Assembly: GCA_019054805.1 (NCBI GenBank)
Contig: JAHQIY010000008.1
Span: 3,519,501-3,583,500, forward strand
DNA from: Brachionus manjavacas
Taxonomy: Eukaryota; Rotifera; Eurotatoria; Ploima; Brachionidae
DNA length: 64,000 nt
Direction: 5' to 3'
Each line of letters begins with the position of its first letter. Position 1 is the first letter of the stretch. The notes beneath the pieces were generated by a model, which worked only from the letters and a program-made list of their open reading frames with translations, had not been told where the DNA came from and ran no database searches. The position numbers and the translations under genes are program-made. Of this stretch, positions 20,690 through 33,077 are shown piece after piece.

Positions 20690-23600
20690 ATTTGGACTGT
20701 ATGCTAAACTAGTGCGATTTGATGGAGCATTATTTTGCTAGGCTCGGCAAACTCAAACAATTTTAACAATCTAAAAATTTATCTGTCTAATTAATTTAAT
20801 TAAAATTGAAGTTTTAAGAATTGAGAAAAAATTATTTCTAGTATATCTACTTTTGGATAAATTTGACATATTTTTTAAAATTATTTAGATCGAGAATATT
20901 TTTTTTCCAAACTTTTGATTTCAAGACGCTTTTCTCAACCTTTTCTGTTTATACAATTTTGAGGAATTTTAATTTTTATTAAAAACACTTGGGAAACTTG
21001 CTTGCCAAATAAAAAAACAAATAACTTATCATTTGATAAATAAATCTTTTTATTTTGTTTTTTTTTTAAATTAAATTAAAAATTCCCAATAAACTTCCAA
21101 AAACAGCTACCTTATCATTTAATAAAAATAATTATTTGTCTTTCATTTAATTAAATTAAATTAAGTTTTTTATAAAAAAAATAGATTGCTCACCACTATT
21201 TAAATTATTTTTTAATTTTATTTTAATTTACATGAACTATTTTTTTATCAAATAAAAGCCAAATGTACAATTAAATTCAATAAAAATTGGTCTCCACATA
21301 CGACAGCTTTTTGTTTTTGTCTTATTCGACTAATGGAAAATTAGATGAATTTTGATAATTAAATTTTTAATTAATTTCTAAAACTATACCTGAAAGAATT
21401 TAAAGGTAAAGCAAAAAATGAAACCAAAGTTTATTTTAAAATGATAATTAGTCTAAGTAATTATCATTTTAAGTAAGGTTAAGTAACCATTTAAAATTGA
21501 AACAAGTAAATGTTTAGTAAAAATGAAAATTTTCGTAGATAAATTTTAAGATAAAATATTTAATTGATAAAAATACACTTTGCCTCAAAGAAAAAGGATG
21601 TCCATTATTATTTTTAATTTTTTTTTAAATCTTATAAAAACTTTAATCATCGTGAAATTAAAGCGAATAAAAAGTACTTATCACCATCTTTTTTTAAACT
21701 AAGGTTTTAAAATATGGCTTTGACTAATGCATGAATGAATCGATGATTATATTTTGATAAACAAATAATATCTAATAAGTACTCTGTGCTTTTGTTCTAA
21801 ATATTTGTTTTTAATTAATGGTTTTTGCTTAATTAAAAATTTCAGATCTTCAGAGCCTATTAATTATTATTTTTAGCACTGCAATTCAAAATATGAATCT
21901 ATTCAAAGTTTGGATTACTTGACTTAAAATGAATTCAAACATTAAACACTAAGGACAAACAATGGTTTGAATAGGACCTGAAGGCAAAAAATTTAGCTGA
22001 CTAAACTTGCCGGTCATTCGTATTTATAAATGAGATAGGTTTTTTAATCAAAAATTAAAAATAAAATTAAAATAGTCTCATACCTATGAAAAATAATTTT
22101 TTTTCACGCTTTCATGATATTTTATTAGCATATATAAATTTTTGGATATATGAAAAAAGGAAAATATAGGAGAGATATCAAAAGGAATATGGAAAAATAT
22201 GCACAGTCGGATATTTTAGTAAAATTTTAAAATATTAATTAAAAATTTTGATTTTTTTCTTTTAATTGGATTTGAATTAAAAAAATAGACTCTTGTCTCA
22301 TTCTATTTACTTCAATATGCCATTAATTAAGACTAGTTAAGACTTTACATAATATTTTTTTATCCATCATGCCAAAATGCAACCTTAAACTTTATGTGAT
22401 TAATTGAATAAATGAAGAAAAATTGTCACTTGATTTTTGATCTATGTTCTTTTCATTAAATTTGAACAATTGAGATCAACAGTTGTTTATAATTATGGAT
22501 TTAGTATACTTGGTATTGATGGAATGCTTAATAGTTTGTATATTTTCGGTATCTAAATGAAAGCTATGAGAAAACAAACAAACAAAATTTCACCCCGAGT
22601 TTTGATTCTGCAAATTTTTGAATAAATAAAATAAAATTTGAATTTAATTATATTTTGTTTAAAAAAAAGCTTGTGTTCACATTAACGATTACAAAATTCG
22701 TATGGAAAATGTAAAATAAAAAAGGCGTAGAATTTAAAATGAAAATATGCCAAATATTTGATGACTTTAGCCATTAGTCAAGTAATAAAATATTAAATCG
22801 ATTTTTCTCACGAAAAAAACTTGACAGTTCAATATCCTGGTATGGACCTTGGCTTTGTCTACAGAACCAATTTAAATTAGCCCATAAACAAACTTTAGTT
22901 TTGCCTTAAACATTTGAATTGAGAAAAAATTGACATTAATTTATTTTAACAAAAATTAAAACATCTCTTTTAGTTGCTAAAATAAAGTTGTAAATTTGGG
23001 TAATTAAAACTAACCAAACGTGCAAATAACTTTTAATAATTTTTTTTAAATTAAAACATTAAAATTTATTAGAAATTATCAAGCCATGTTTGATACCCGA
23101 CAAGAAAACTAAAATTGCTTAAATGGTTGATTAATTTTCATCTAGATAAAAACAATAAACATTATGGGAATCTCAGTGAAATATCTGGAATCGTTTCAAT
23201 TTAAAAAAATTTTAATTTGATTGTGAGGCTCTGTGAAAAAAAAATTACTTTTTTTTCAACAAATATATAATTAATACCCTTATATGGATTTCAATTAGAA
23301 ATTTATATCAAATGATGAAAAATAATAAATAAATGCAAAATAGTTCTAAAATACTTGTTATTTAATTTTAAATAAATAGTTTTATTTGAATTTAATGACT
23401 ATTTATTGAGTTCAGGTACCAAATTTGCCGTGACCAAATTTAAAATTTTAGTTAATAAATATAATTTTGGGTCAAAATTTGCCTAAAAAAGATGATCATT
23501 TTCAATTGTACGCTTCTAAACTTTAAAACTTTTTAACACCAAAAATCAGGAAGTTTTTTAGACTTTTTTTCACTATTAAAAGTTTTAGACTTTTTTTCAC

Positions 23601-25300
23601 TATTAAAAAAGTATTAAAAATCTTTAAAAAGATTTAATTAATAAATAAATAGCACTAAAAATGTTTACATAAAGACTCATGAACTTTTTTATAGTTAAAT
23701 AAGTTTTGAACTTGTCAAAATTTAAAAAAAAAATTAAATAATTATTTTATATTCCTAATTACAAAGAATTGTTCATTAAAAGAAAAAAATGGTAGCCATA
23801 AAAATGCTCTAGTATAAATAAATAGACATTTTAAAGACTTTTTGGGTCTTAATTGTTTAAAAAAATTTGAGCTCTAACTTATTCCTATATTTAGCTTAAT
23901 TTTTCCTAAGATTCAGCAATTTTTAGGCTGTTTAAATTAATTTTTTAATGTTATTTTAATAATAACATAAAATTACTAAAAAATAAAACACAATATTTTT
24001 TTTCATTTAATGTTAAAAAATTCTTTAGAGAAAAAAGTTTTTTTAGGATTTTTTTGGGATTTATTAGCAATAATTGATTTTCAATAAAAAACAACTTTAT
24101 CGATATGTTTTTTTTTTAACATTCTAATTGAGAAATTGTTAAATTTTTGAATGAACAATTTTTATTATTTATCTCTTATGCTAATTTGAAGAATTATTAG
24201 AAAATAAATTTTTCTATTAACAATAACAACTTAATTAAAGAGGAGGCGTAACAATAATATAATTTTATCTTGTATTCGGCTCGTATATAAAAAAAATTAA
24301 ATAAAGATAATGTAAAGAACCATTTAAAAATATCAAATATTTAATTTCTGTTTATAAAATTTCGTCACACTACATTCAACACAGTTTACCTATACCCTTT
24401 GAATTTGTTTTTTATTAAATCAAAGAATTCATTTTCTTAATATTCAGTCTCAAGAAATGCGAAAAATTAATCCATTTTAAAATATTTAGTTAAATTTTTA
24501 GTCGCTTTGATTCTGAATATTTTTTTGTAATTAATTTACCACGACTAGTCTTATTTTAAATTCAATTTTTTTAATCCATTTTCAATTTTAGTTAAAATCA
24601 AAATTTTGAAATTTATCAAAACATTTCAAATACCTTTAGGTTAACATTGACAAATGTCGCCAAAATAAATGAAGCATTCACTATTTTAAGAAACCAATTC
24701 GTTAATTTGTTTTCGGCTTGTTTAAGCAAAAATATCAAATCTGAATGTAAATCAATTGGAAAAATACTACCATGATAACAAAGACGCGAATAAAAAAAAT
24801 TCAAAATATTGGAAAAAAATTATTTTTGTGTAAGTTTTTACTAAAAATTTTTAATCTACATTTTCAATCCTAATAAATAATAATATACATTCTCAAAATC
24901 AAAATAAACTTTTTATAATTTAAAATTAAAATCCATCTTAAGTTTAACAAAGGTATTATTTCTCCGTGAAAAATCTTAATCCTGCTTATGAGGCTCAAAA
25001 AATGAAAGCGTTTAAACCAACTCTAGATTTAGTTTTAAGCTCAAAAATAATTGAAATTGTCAAAAATCTCAAATATTTTTAAAAATGTAATCTAGAATAG
25101 TGAAAATATTTCTCTCAATGGCCAGTTAAGTATCAATAAATCACACACATTTTGATAGAGTATCCATAATTCTCTTTAGTAAATTAATTAAATGAATTGA
25201 TAAAAAATAAATTTAATGACGAGATTTGTGGCTATAAAGCCTACAATCGAATTTAAGAATGGGGAAGTCTAAAAAAAATTTTTTATTTTGTAAGACTTAT
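20690..25300. other. AT-rich intergenic region
   Basis: No gene is supportable. Visible items are a perfect 13-base stem hairpin AAAATGATAATTA with a 7-base loop (about 21438-21470), a direct duplication of TTTTAGACTTTTTTTCACTA (23555-23608), and one open minus-strand stretch at 24616-24804 ending at a possible donor CCTAAAG/GTATTTG but without a start codon or partner exon. Confidence 0.45.
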
Positions 25301-25301
25301 A

Positions 25302-26863
25302 CAGTATGTCTAGAAAGTTTAGAACATTGATAAAAAATTTAAAAAAATATTTTAAGGTGTAAAAATCTAAAATAAAAATCGATTTACATATTATGTTAAC
25401 TATATCATCTTAAAGATAATTTTATTAGCTTTCTTTTGATATATAGATTGTTCAAAAAAAAATTTCTGAACACTCCAGAACCCATTTAAAAAAAACAGAT
25501 AAAATTGAATAAAAAAAATAGTCTACTAAGTTTAGAACAATTATTTTATCATATAATTTTACCACACCGTGATAATCGCTGGCCATTTTTTTTCACATAA
25601 TGCTTGGAATGTTTTCATACTGTTTGCTTACCCTTTTTACGTTTGATTTATTATTTTTGGATTTTCAAATCGGTAATTTTATTGATTTGTACCATTTTGG
25701 CGATTATTCCATAAAAATGGGCAAAAAAAAAGGATCTGAGGCTCAAAGGTGGCAAATAATTGGTCTTTGGAAGGATAAGACCAAATCTCAACAAGAAATA
25801 GCTGATCTAGTAGCAGTTTCGAGAAAATGTGTGATTACCACAAAGCGCAATAATGAGAAGACATCCGTGGTCAAAGAATTACCAAGGTCTGGTAGACCAT
25901 TAAAGCTCACCAGTCGAGATGAGTCGTACATTTTTAGAAAGGTCAGAATCAATCCTACAACAAGCTTTCCACAGCTAGCCTCTGATTTTAGTTCTTAATT
26001 TCCAAATGTTACTGTTAGTTAAGACACTGTCAGAAAAGTTCTATTAAACAAAAAATACAGTCGTATACTGCAATAAAAAAACCTCTTTTGACTGTATTGG
26101 ATCGGCCAAAAAGGCTCAAATGGTGCAAAGAACGACAAAGATGGACTGTTAATGACTGGTCAAAAGTTGTTTTAGTGACGAGTCTAATTTCGAAGTATTA
26201 AACAGAAAATCTAGAGTGCTTGTAAAAGGTTTTGCAAACGAAAAGTATTACCCCAAGTTTTGTTTACCAAAGTTACAAAATGGTGGAGGTTCGGTTGGTA
26301 TTTGGGGATGTATTAATTATAAAGGTACTGGATGCTGTTCCATTTAAACAGGCAGATTTAATCAATTTGTGTACATGGACACTCTGGAAAATAACTTATT
26401 ACCTACAAATTGATTTTTTTGATCAGAGTCAAGACTGGATTTTTCAGCAGGATGGCGCTAGTGCACAAACTGCTCATTCCGTTCGAGATTGATTTCAAGA
26501 AAAACAAATAACAGTTCTCCCCTGGTGCCCAAGATCACCTGTTCTCAATCCAACAGAGAATTTATGGTCATATATTGACCACAAAATGGTCAATACAAAA
26601 ATTACGTCAGTAGAGCATTTAAAAAGCGTTCTTTTTGATGAATGGTTGAAAGTTCCTTGTGAAGTAGTAAAAAACATGATTGAATCTATGCCAAAACGTG
26701 TCGCTGAGTGTATTAAAGCTAAGGGTGGGCATTTTAAATGTTAAAAAATAACATTAAAGAAAGTTAATGGAATCTAGATATTCTAACTACCAGTTCAGCT
26801 ATAATTAATTATAATGATAAAAGATTGGAAAATATCAAGAAATGTAAAATTTGTGAGACACTG
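25302..26863 (+). mobile_element. Tc1-type DNA transposon, inactive
   Basis: The total length of about 1.56 kb is typical of Tc1 elements. The left end, after TA, is CAGTATGTCTAGAAAGTTTA; the right end TTTGTGAGACACTG is a degenerate inverted match. A second copy of the AGTTTAGAACA word lies inside the left end at about 25529, as in elements with subterminal direct repeats. Inside is a broken transposase (25717-26743). Flanking TA at the left is clear and at the right is blurred. Confidence 0.75.
25717..26743 (+). pseudogene. Tc1 transposase with stops and frameshifts
   Basis: The protein would cut and paste the element by binding its ends and using a DDE triad. The ATG at 25717 starts MGKKKGSEAQRWQIIGLWKD, a paired-like helix-turn-helix, followed by the GRP linker motif (LPRSGRPLKLT). 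Stops occur at 25996 and 26023. The first catalytic aspartate motif SDESNF (about 26177) needs a missing T to stay in frame. The second is FQQDGASAQTAHSVRD (about 26443-26490), and the third is SPVLNPTENLWSYI (about 26535-26577), with the DD34E-like spacing of Tc1. The end GGHFKC and a stop are preserved. With several stops and frameshifts it cannot make an active enzyme. Confidence 0.85.
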
Positions 26864-28430
26864 TTTAAAAATAAAATATTTTTTTTTTGAATCAATATAG
26901 AAATATTTTTTTTTTCTTCTTTTAATATTTTTTTTTATTAAATTTATGATTATATTAATCAAAATATGGTTTAAAATAACAATTATTGTTAAAATATCTA
27001 GATTAGTGGAAAAAAACTGAATCTGTGATTGGAAATTTTATTAATGATTGCTTTATTAAATTAGTGGTATAATTTACTTTTTTTGTGGTTTGGTAAAATT
27101 ATCGCTCATTTTAAGATTGTAAAATTGTATTATTAAAATTGAAACTAAGCTGAGAAGTCGTTTGGTTACACGATGGCTTGCTTAATTTATCTTTTATTGA
27201 AAAAAATTATTAAAATTATTTTTTTTTAATTGTTCTGAAAAGATTATTGAATGTATCTTTAATTATTTTTTTGTGTGGATAAGATTTTTGTTATAAGGAT
27301 TATAGATACCGAATGGAAAATAATTTTTCATCACTAGACATGTGTTAATAAAATACCTGTCAAATAAGAAATGTGAATTTAATGGAAAACCATTGAGAAA
27401 ACTATAAATCTTTAGTTCTATCTATTTTTAAATTTCTCTTTTTCTTATTCATCTCTTCACTTCCATTAGAATTACCATTAGAAACAGTTTGTTAAAATTA
27501 GCATATTAAACTGTTTAATTACTGCTAAGTAAAACATATGTTTTCGTGGGGATACCTTTAAACCCATCTATGTTAAATTTTCGCAAATTTTTAAATTTAA
27601 AATTTACCGTTACTTTTGACATCATTTTACTAGCTCATTAAATCAAGTTTTTTAGTTGATATTTTAATTTTGTGTTTGATTTACAAGTAAGATTGGTCAT
27701 GTGATTGTATTCGTGAAGTTATTCAAAATGAACATATATTTTCAAAGACTTGTAAAAAAATTATAAAATTGGCACTTTTTGGTAAATTAAGGACAATTTT
27801 TTAAAAAATGGGATCGTTTGCATTTTAGTATGAAATTGGGTAATAAATAGGGAAGTTAACTCTTTATTAAGAAGCAATTAAAATATTTGATTTAGATACA
27901 GAGGGACCTTGATTTAACGTAGATTGCAATTTGAAAAAGAATTGAGCGGATATTTGAATATCAAAATTAATTGATATTTTTTAAAAAACGTAATTTGAAA
28001 TAACGATATTTGATTTAAGAACTGATATAAAATATCTTTTATTTAACATTTGAATAATGAAATTTCAAACAAATCCCGAAGATGATTTTTGGTTCAGTGC
28101 TCACAAAATTTTCTTTCTAAATATTATTCTCTATCCCTGGTTCTTTTTACATAATAATCAAAATTTGATTAATAAATTTTTTTTACTTAAACAATCAAAC
28201 TCAGCAATTAAAATTTCAATGTCCAAACACTTAAATAAAAAATTATTAATCTTATGTGTGATAAATTTTGAATTTCAATAAATAAAATGCTAAAAGTTCA
28301 TTAAATGACAAAAGTTAGCTTTATATAAATAATAGCTTTTTGATAAATCTTGAAACAAAACCAAAATCTGAATTTTAATTAATTTATTTTAAAAATTGTC
28401 CCTTCTACACAATACAGGATAATTGAAGAG
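26864..28430. other. AT-rich region without a gene
   Basis: No gene is supportable. At 27898-27925 the sequence CAGAGGGACCTTGATTTAAC resembles the end of pogo/Tigger elements, but no matching opposite end was found. The open frame at 28057-28281 is low complexity with no recognisable domain. Confidence 0.4.
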
Positions 28431-28742
28431 GACACTTATGTATTTTTCCCATGTGCATAACTTTTCGAATCTTTGACCTTTTTTTGATCTGTAAAAGCCA
28501 AAGGCAAGAAAATCTCAAGATCTATCTAGTGGTATCTTCGGTTTTTCCAAAATTCGAAAAATTCATTGCAAAAAACCTATCTGAAAAACGTCAAAATATG
28601 GGTTTTTTGCTCTTTTTCGAAGTCGCCTAAAATCTTGTCCTTTTAATTTTTTTAACTCCTGTAAGTTGTATCATGTAGAACTTTTTGCGCTCTTGAATTT
28701 GAGCTATTAATCATTATCGTAGCTAAAAAATTGACCATTCTG

Positions 28743-28827
28743 CAGCGACTTGAAAACTATGTGACTGGTAATCACTTGCAAGTTTCCCAGCGACTTGAAA
28801 ACTATGTGACTGGTAATCACTTGCAAA
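28743..28827. repeat. Tandem 45-base repeat, two copies
   Basis: CAGCGACTTGAAAACTATGT followed by GACTGGTAATCACTTGCAA occurs twice in a row with a 45-base period. GTGCATAACTTTT at 28453 and again at 28832 brackets the block. Confidence 0.8.
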
Positions 28828-28879
28828 GTTATGCACATAACTTTTAAACGAAATAATTCAAAATATATTCATTAATATA

Positions 28880-29560
28880 TTATATATTTATTCGACTTTA
28901 GTAGTATCATTGGCCGCCAATTGCTGAAATCTGAATTTTTCAAGCTTGTCTCTGAATGCATTTGTTGATGTTGCAGAAACGACAGTGTCCGGGAGCTCGT
29001 TCTATAAGGATGCTACTCTGTTCGTGAAGAAGTTTTCTCTTGGCTTTGACAAGCAGAGTTGCTTCCTGAGTCTTGGTTTTTTTAGGTAGATTCATCAATG
29101 AGTGATGGATTTTGGCTTGAATCTGCGAAGGCATGCAGGTGAACAATGCTCTGTTTACTGACAATTTTGAAAAGTTGGATTGCATCACCTCTTTTCCTTC
29201 TACTTTCAAACAATTTTTGCTAATCTTAAGAGATAATTGAGATTTCTGAGACCAGGCACTAGTTTGGTAACTCTACGTTGGACTAATTTCCAGCCTGTCT
29301 TTCTTTTGCAAAGGATTCCAAGCTGCTATACAGTATTCAATAAGCGGTCTTACAAACGCAGTGAAGAGTCTTCTAAAGTTGTCGGTTGTCCAAAACTTAA
29401 AGGCATTTTTGAGTTGAGCGAGCACTCTATTAGCCGTCTGGATTGCTTTGTCTATCTGCTCAATCCATTTGAGCTTACTATTTATCATGATACCTAAATC
29501 TCTTTCCACGGACGACTGTTCTAACACATGACTGTGTGAAGCATCTATTTTCATGGTGAA
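28880..29560 (-). pseudogene. CR1-like LINE, 5'-truncated C-terminal half of ORF2
   Basis: The minus strand begins (29554) with KIDASHSHVLEQSSVERDLG and IMINSKLKWIEQIDKAIQ, then RPLIEYCIAAWNPLQKKD. This is the post-palm region of CR1/L2-type reverse transcriptases. After a frameshift near 29270 it continues with LFTCMPSQIQAKIHHSLMNL. After another it ends in ENFFTNRVASL, a TAG in place of TGG, then NELPDTVVSATSTNAF and a stop at about 28884. The tail matches the LINE ends at 45082-45190 and at 68-170 in pattern but differs in sequence, so at least two related families are present. It is clearly inactive. Confidence 0.82.
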
Positions 29561-29639
29561 AGGGATTTGGGGTGCCTTATTTTTTAGGTTGATATTTTTT
29601 TTTATTTCTTTTTAAAAGAAGACTGATCAATTGAGACTA

Positions 29640-31562
29640 ATTCTATTAAAATTTTACTAACCTTTCAAGTAGATTGAAAAAAAAATTTCTGCAAAAATTT
29701 TACATTTTGTTTAAATTTTTTTTAATTTAAAAATAGTAATCTGCAATAATTTATCTATGTAATATTTAAAATTCCTTTGAATACTTATTAATCTCAAAGT
29801 ATTTTTTAGAGTGCTATTTTAGAAACAAATGAATTTTGGAGTATAAAAATTCAGGAATAAGCTGCCTGAAGCAAGCGGTAACAGAGTCTTGGATTCGAGA
29901 TCAAAAATTTCGGGATAATCATTCAAGAAAGTATGTATTAGATTCATTTTTTTGTTCATTTCTAGATTGCATCTAGTTTAATATATTGAAAAATTTAAAA
30001 AATAAATGGTCAGCGGGGTAAGGAATCTTAAATAAGTAAGATCGTGAAAATTAATAAAATAATTTGTGTTGTTGTCTTTTTGAAGAAACGATAGCAAATG
30101 ATGGATCATTAGCCAAGGGCGTAATATTCAATAGTGATTGGCATCAAGATTTGATTAGATCGATTTGAGAGGTAAAATACAAATGAGAATTTAGCTCCAA
30201 AAAAATATGGATTCATAATCCTAAAAAATTAACACTCAATTTTTATTTTCAAATGCAGCAAAGAATGATTTCTTAGTGATTTTAATATTTGAATTTAATC
30301 TTTAATTTTAAATTAAAAATAAATTAAAAAAAACAAATTAATTATTTAAGGAATTCTATTTTTTTATTTTAATTCTTAAAAGATAAAACAAATAAAATAG
30401 CAGCCTTTTCAGATTTCTTTAATATTCGGAACAATTTAAATTTTAAAGTTAGGAACTGAGGATATTTTCTTTTTATCAAAAAAAAGCCTTTGCTTCCAAA
30501 ATTCTATCAAAATTTTTAAGAACTTTTTAAAATTAACTTTTTGTGAGTATATTGACGTTGAACTCAATAATTTTTTGTCTCCAGGCATCTTTTAGACCGT
30601 TTTTCGCCTGCTTTTTAGTCTCTTTTCTATTTTTAAAACATTAGAATTAGACAAAGGGAAAAAAAATTGAACAAAATTTATCTCAAAAAGAAAATCTAAT
30701 AAAAAATATAAAGAATTACTTTTTTGAATTGCTTCAAATGGGAATTTGGTTTTATGAAGAGAATCAAGGAAATATTAATTCAATGATTTCATAAAAAGCC
30801 TATTTTTATAAGATTTAATCTATTTAGGGTTTGTAAAGTTTCTTTAAGCTTAACCACTAGTTTAAATCACTTTTTTAATAGAAGATATTGGTTCTGTTAT
30901 TATTTGGAAAGGAATTGCGGTTTTGATTAGATTTTTTTAATGTGTTCAAAATGCAGAGAATGTTAGAGTTTTGGTAGATATGTATTTTTATGCAAAGTAA
31001 TGTTTTTTAATAAATCTATTTTTGGAATTAAAAGTTCATCAAATTTAGCTTACTATTATCAATAGTATATAAAAAACTTATCTATCTAATCTATAAAAAA
31101 ATTATTTAAAATTGATATTAATATTTGAATTTGTCAATTTTTAATTCTATTTACTAAGAAATTTTCTAAAAAAAAATACCTTTATTTAAAAGCTTTGAAA
31201 CCCACCCTCCATATTACACTCACACACACACACATTTAAACTTACTTATCCAAAAATAAAGAATTTCAAGATATATTTTTTTTATTTACAATAAAAAACT
31301 AAGATTAAAAAGTTTTGGACATTTTGCACTGCTGTAAAAATTGCGAAAATTTTCACATTGCTAGAAAAATTAAGCTTTATTAAATTTATTGAAAAAAAAA
31401 ATAAACACAAATTTTGGTGGCACAACATTTAATAAATATTTAACAATTAAAATTAGAAAGAAAAAATAAGAAACCGGAATAAATTATACAATGAGAAAAA
31501 AATTGCCAAACATTTGCCAACGGTAATCTCTTGTTTTTTCACTGGTCGGAAAATGATCTGAA
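29640..31562. other. AT-rich intergenic region with a short CA repeat
   Basis: No coding signal was seen. A short (CA)n run, CACTCACACACACACACA, lies at about 31218-31235. The minus-strand 3' UTR of the GPCR gene presumably begins at 31562. Confidence 0.45.
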
Positions 31563-33077
31563 CTATTTTGAATTTTTTGATTTTAATTTAAACATTTTTA
31601 CAAGCAATCTTTTGAACTCGGTTCTAAAAGTGGCGCCTGATATTGAATAAAGCAGAAAGTTACATGAAAACGACGTGTAAAACAAACTATGAAATATTTC
31701 TCTCAACTCGAACTCTATCGGATATATAAAATTTTTTCCGCTAATAAATATCCGAATGGCAATGTAGACATTAATAGAATGAACTGGTAGGTTTAGAATT
31801 AAAAAAGTAGTTGACACAACAATGAGCATTTTGGTGACTTTTCGCGAGACTGAATTTGTTTTCGAGCCACCAATTTTGAAGCTAGTCCGAGCCCTAAAGT
31901 CATTCTTCTTGCCCAATAAACTTGACAATTCAGCCGAGTTCTTTTTCTCTCCTTCCTCTCTTATCCTCACACTTGAATTCTTCCATGTGGCCCTCGACTG
32001 CCTTCGACAGTAATGTCTAGGCGACTGCTTCGAATTAAAAGATAAATCTTGTAAGTCATTGTTGCCAAAGCTGGTACAATTAAAACAATTTGAACTAGAG
32101 TTTAGAGCCTTGCATTTAGGGCTGTTTACAGGTGAGTCGTTCATTGACTCGTTTGCTCTCGATTCGTTTTCATAAAAGCTTGATTTTTTTAAAAAAACTA
32201 AATTCTTCAAAATGCTCTTTCTCCGCAGTTGATTTTGGATGTCCACAGGTCCCGCGCCAATGCTTACACCATCCTGAATTTTGTACAAATTTTCCGAGTT
32301 CTTTTGATTGGCAACATTTAGTGAATTGTTTGGCTCGAAGGTAAAATGGTTATTCGAAGTTCTGATCATAAAATTGTAGCTGGACTTTTTGAGTGTTTTG
32401 ATGATGATCGCGTTCATGATTAGCAAGCCGAAAAATGGTATGATCAGAGTGAACAGCGAGTCCAAAAAGTTAAATTGCTCTACCTGCTGGTCCGAGCCGT
32501 CTTTGGCGGTACAAATTTTGGTGCTGTTGTCTTGATGATGGGTCTTGATGTCGAACATGAACAGGGTCGCCCCGTAGAACAAGCAGGCAAACAGAAAAAG
32601 TAGAACAACTAGGATTTTTGAGCCCCTTTCCAAGTTCAGAAAATTGACTCGAAGCGGAAAACAAATGACAAACAGTCGTTGCAGCGTGAACGTGAATATT
32701 AGGCTGCAAGATAGAAAATTGAATATGTAGCCGAGATAGACGCTTAGTTTGCAGGCTATGCCATGCTTGGAAAATGTCATCAGCAATTGGTGGTCGTCCC
32801 AGTATTTGAAAAAAAGGATAATCAAAAATCCAATGTCGCTAAGAGCAAGACTGATCAGATAGAAGCTTGTTTTTTTCGTATGGGTTAGTTTGGTGCGCCA
32901 AAATATCACTATTGTGATCGAGTTGCCAATTAGGCCTACCACAATAATGAACATTATGTAGTAGGAATTCAAAAATTGGGAAATTGCGGAAAGAATTGTT
33001 TCTGAGCTTTGCTCAATATTCTGTCTCGAACTGTTCGTGTAGTTCAAAAATTTGGTCGAATTGAACGCTAGTGACAT
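31563..33077 (-). CDS. Class A (rhodopsin-like) G protein-coupled receptor, neuropeptide-receptor type
   Basis: A 504-residue intronless receptor for the plasma membrane. The N-terminus has acceptor sites NST (6-8), NYT (12-14) and NSS (15-17). TM1 is about 39-60 with GN51-52. TM2 is 72-92 with LALSD, D81 being the conserved sodium-site aspartate. TM3 starts at C109 and ends in QRL (133-135) in place of DRY. TM4 is 154-176 and TM5 205-226. TM6 is 412-436 with LNLPVH in place of CWLP. TM7 is about 457-480 with CNFLLYS in place of NPxxY. The third intracellular loop is unusually long (about 231-411) and rich in serine and basic residues. NF-x-x-Y in TM7 and the QRL box recall FMRFamide/peptide receptors of protostomes. 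The ligand cannot be told from sequence. The start ATG (33075-33077) is clear. Confidence 0.9.
   Translation of the reverse strand: MSLAFNSTKFLNYTNSSRQNIEQSSETILSAISQFLNSYYIMFIIVVGLIGNSITIVIFWRTKLTHTKKTSFYLISLALSDIGFLIILFFKYWDDHQLLMTFSKHGIACKLSVYLGYIFNFLSCSLIFTFTLQRLFVICFPLRVNFLNLERGSKILVVLLFLFACLFYGATLFMFDIKTHHQDNSTKICTAKDGSDQQVEQFNFLDSLFTLIIPFFGLLIMNAIIIKTLKKSSYNFMIRTSNNHFTFEPNNSLNVANQKNSENLYKIQDGVSIGAGPVDIQNQLRRKSILKNLVFLKKSSFYENESRANESMNDSPVNSPKCKALNSSSNCFNCTSFGNNDLQDLSFNSKQSPRHYCRRQSRATWKNSSVRIREEGEKKNSAELSSLLGKKNDFRARTSFKIGGSKTNSVSRKVTKMLIVVSTTFLILNLPVHSINVYIAIRIFISGKNFIYPIEFELREIFHSLFYTSFSCNFLLYSISGATFRTEFKRLLVKMFKLKSKNSK

Noticed and set aside
24616-24804. Minus-strand open frame of 62 codons ending at a donor-like CCTAAAG/GTATTTG
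   Set aside because: No ATG in frame, no recognisable domain and no partner exon; left as unsupported.
27898-27925. Pogo/Tigger-like terminus CAGAGGGACCTTGATTTAAC
   Set aside because: No matching opposite end or transposase remnant was found nearby, so an element cannot be delimited.
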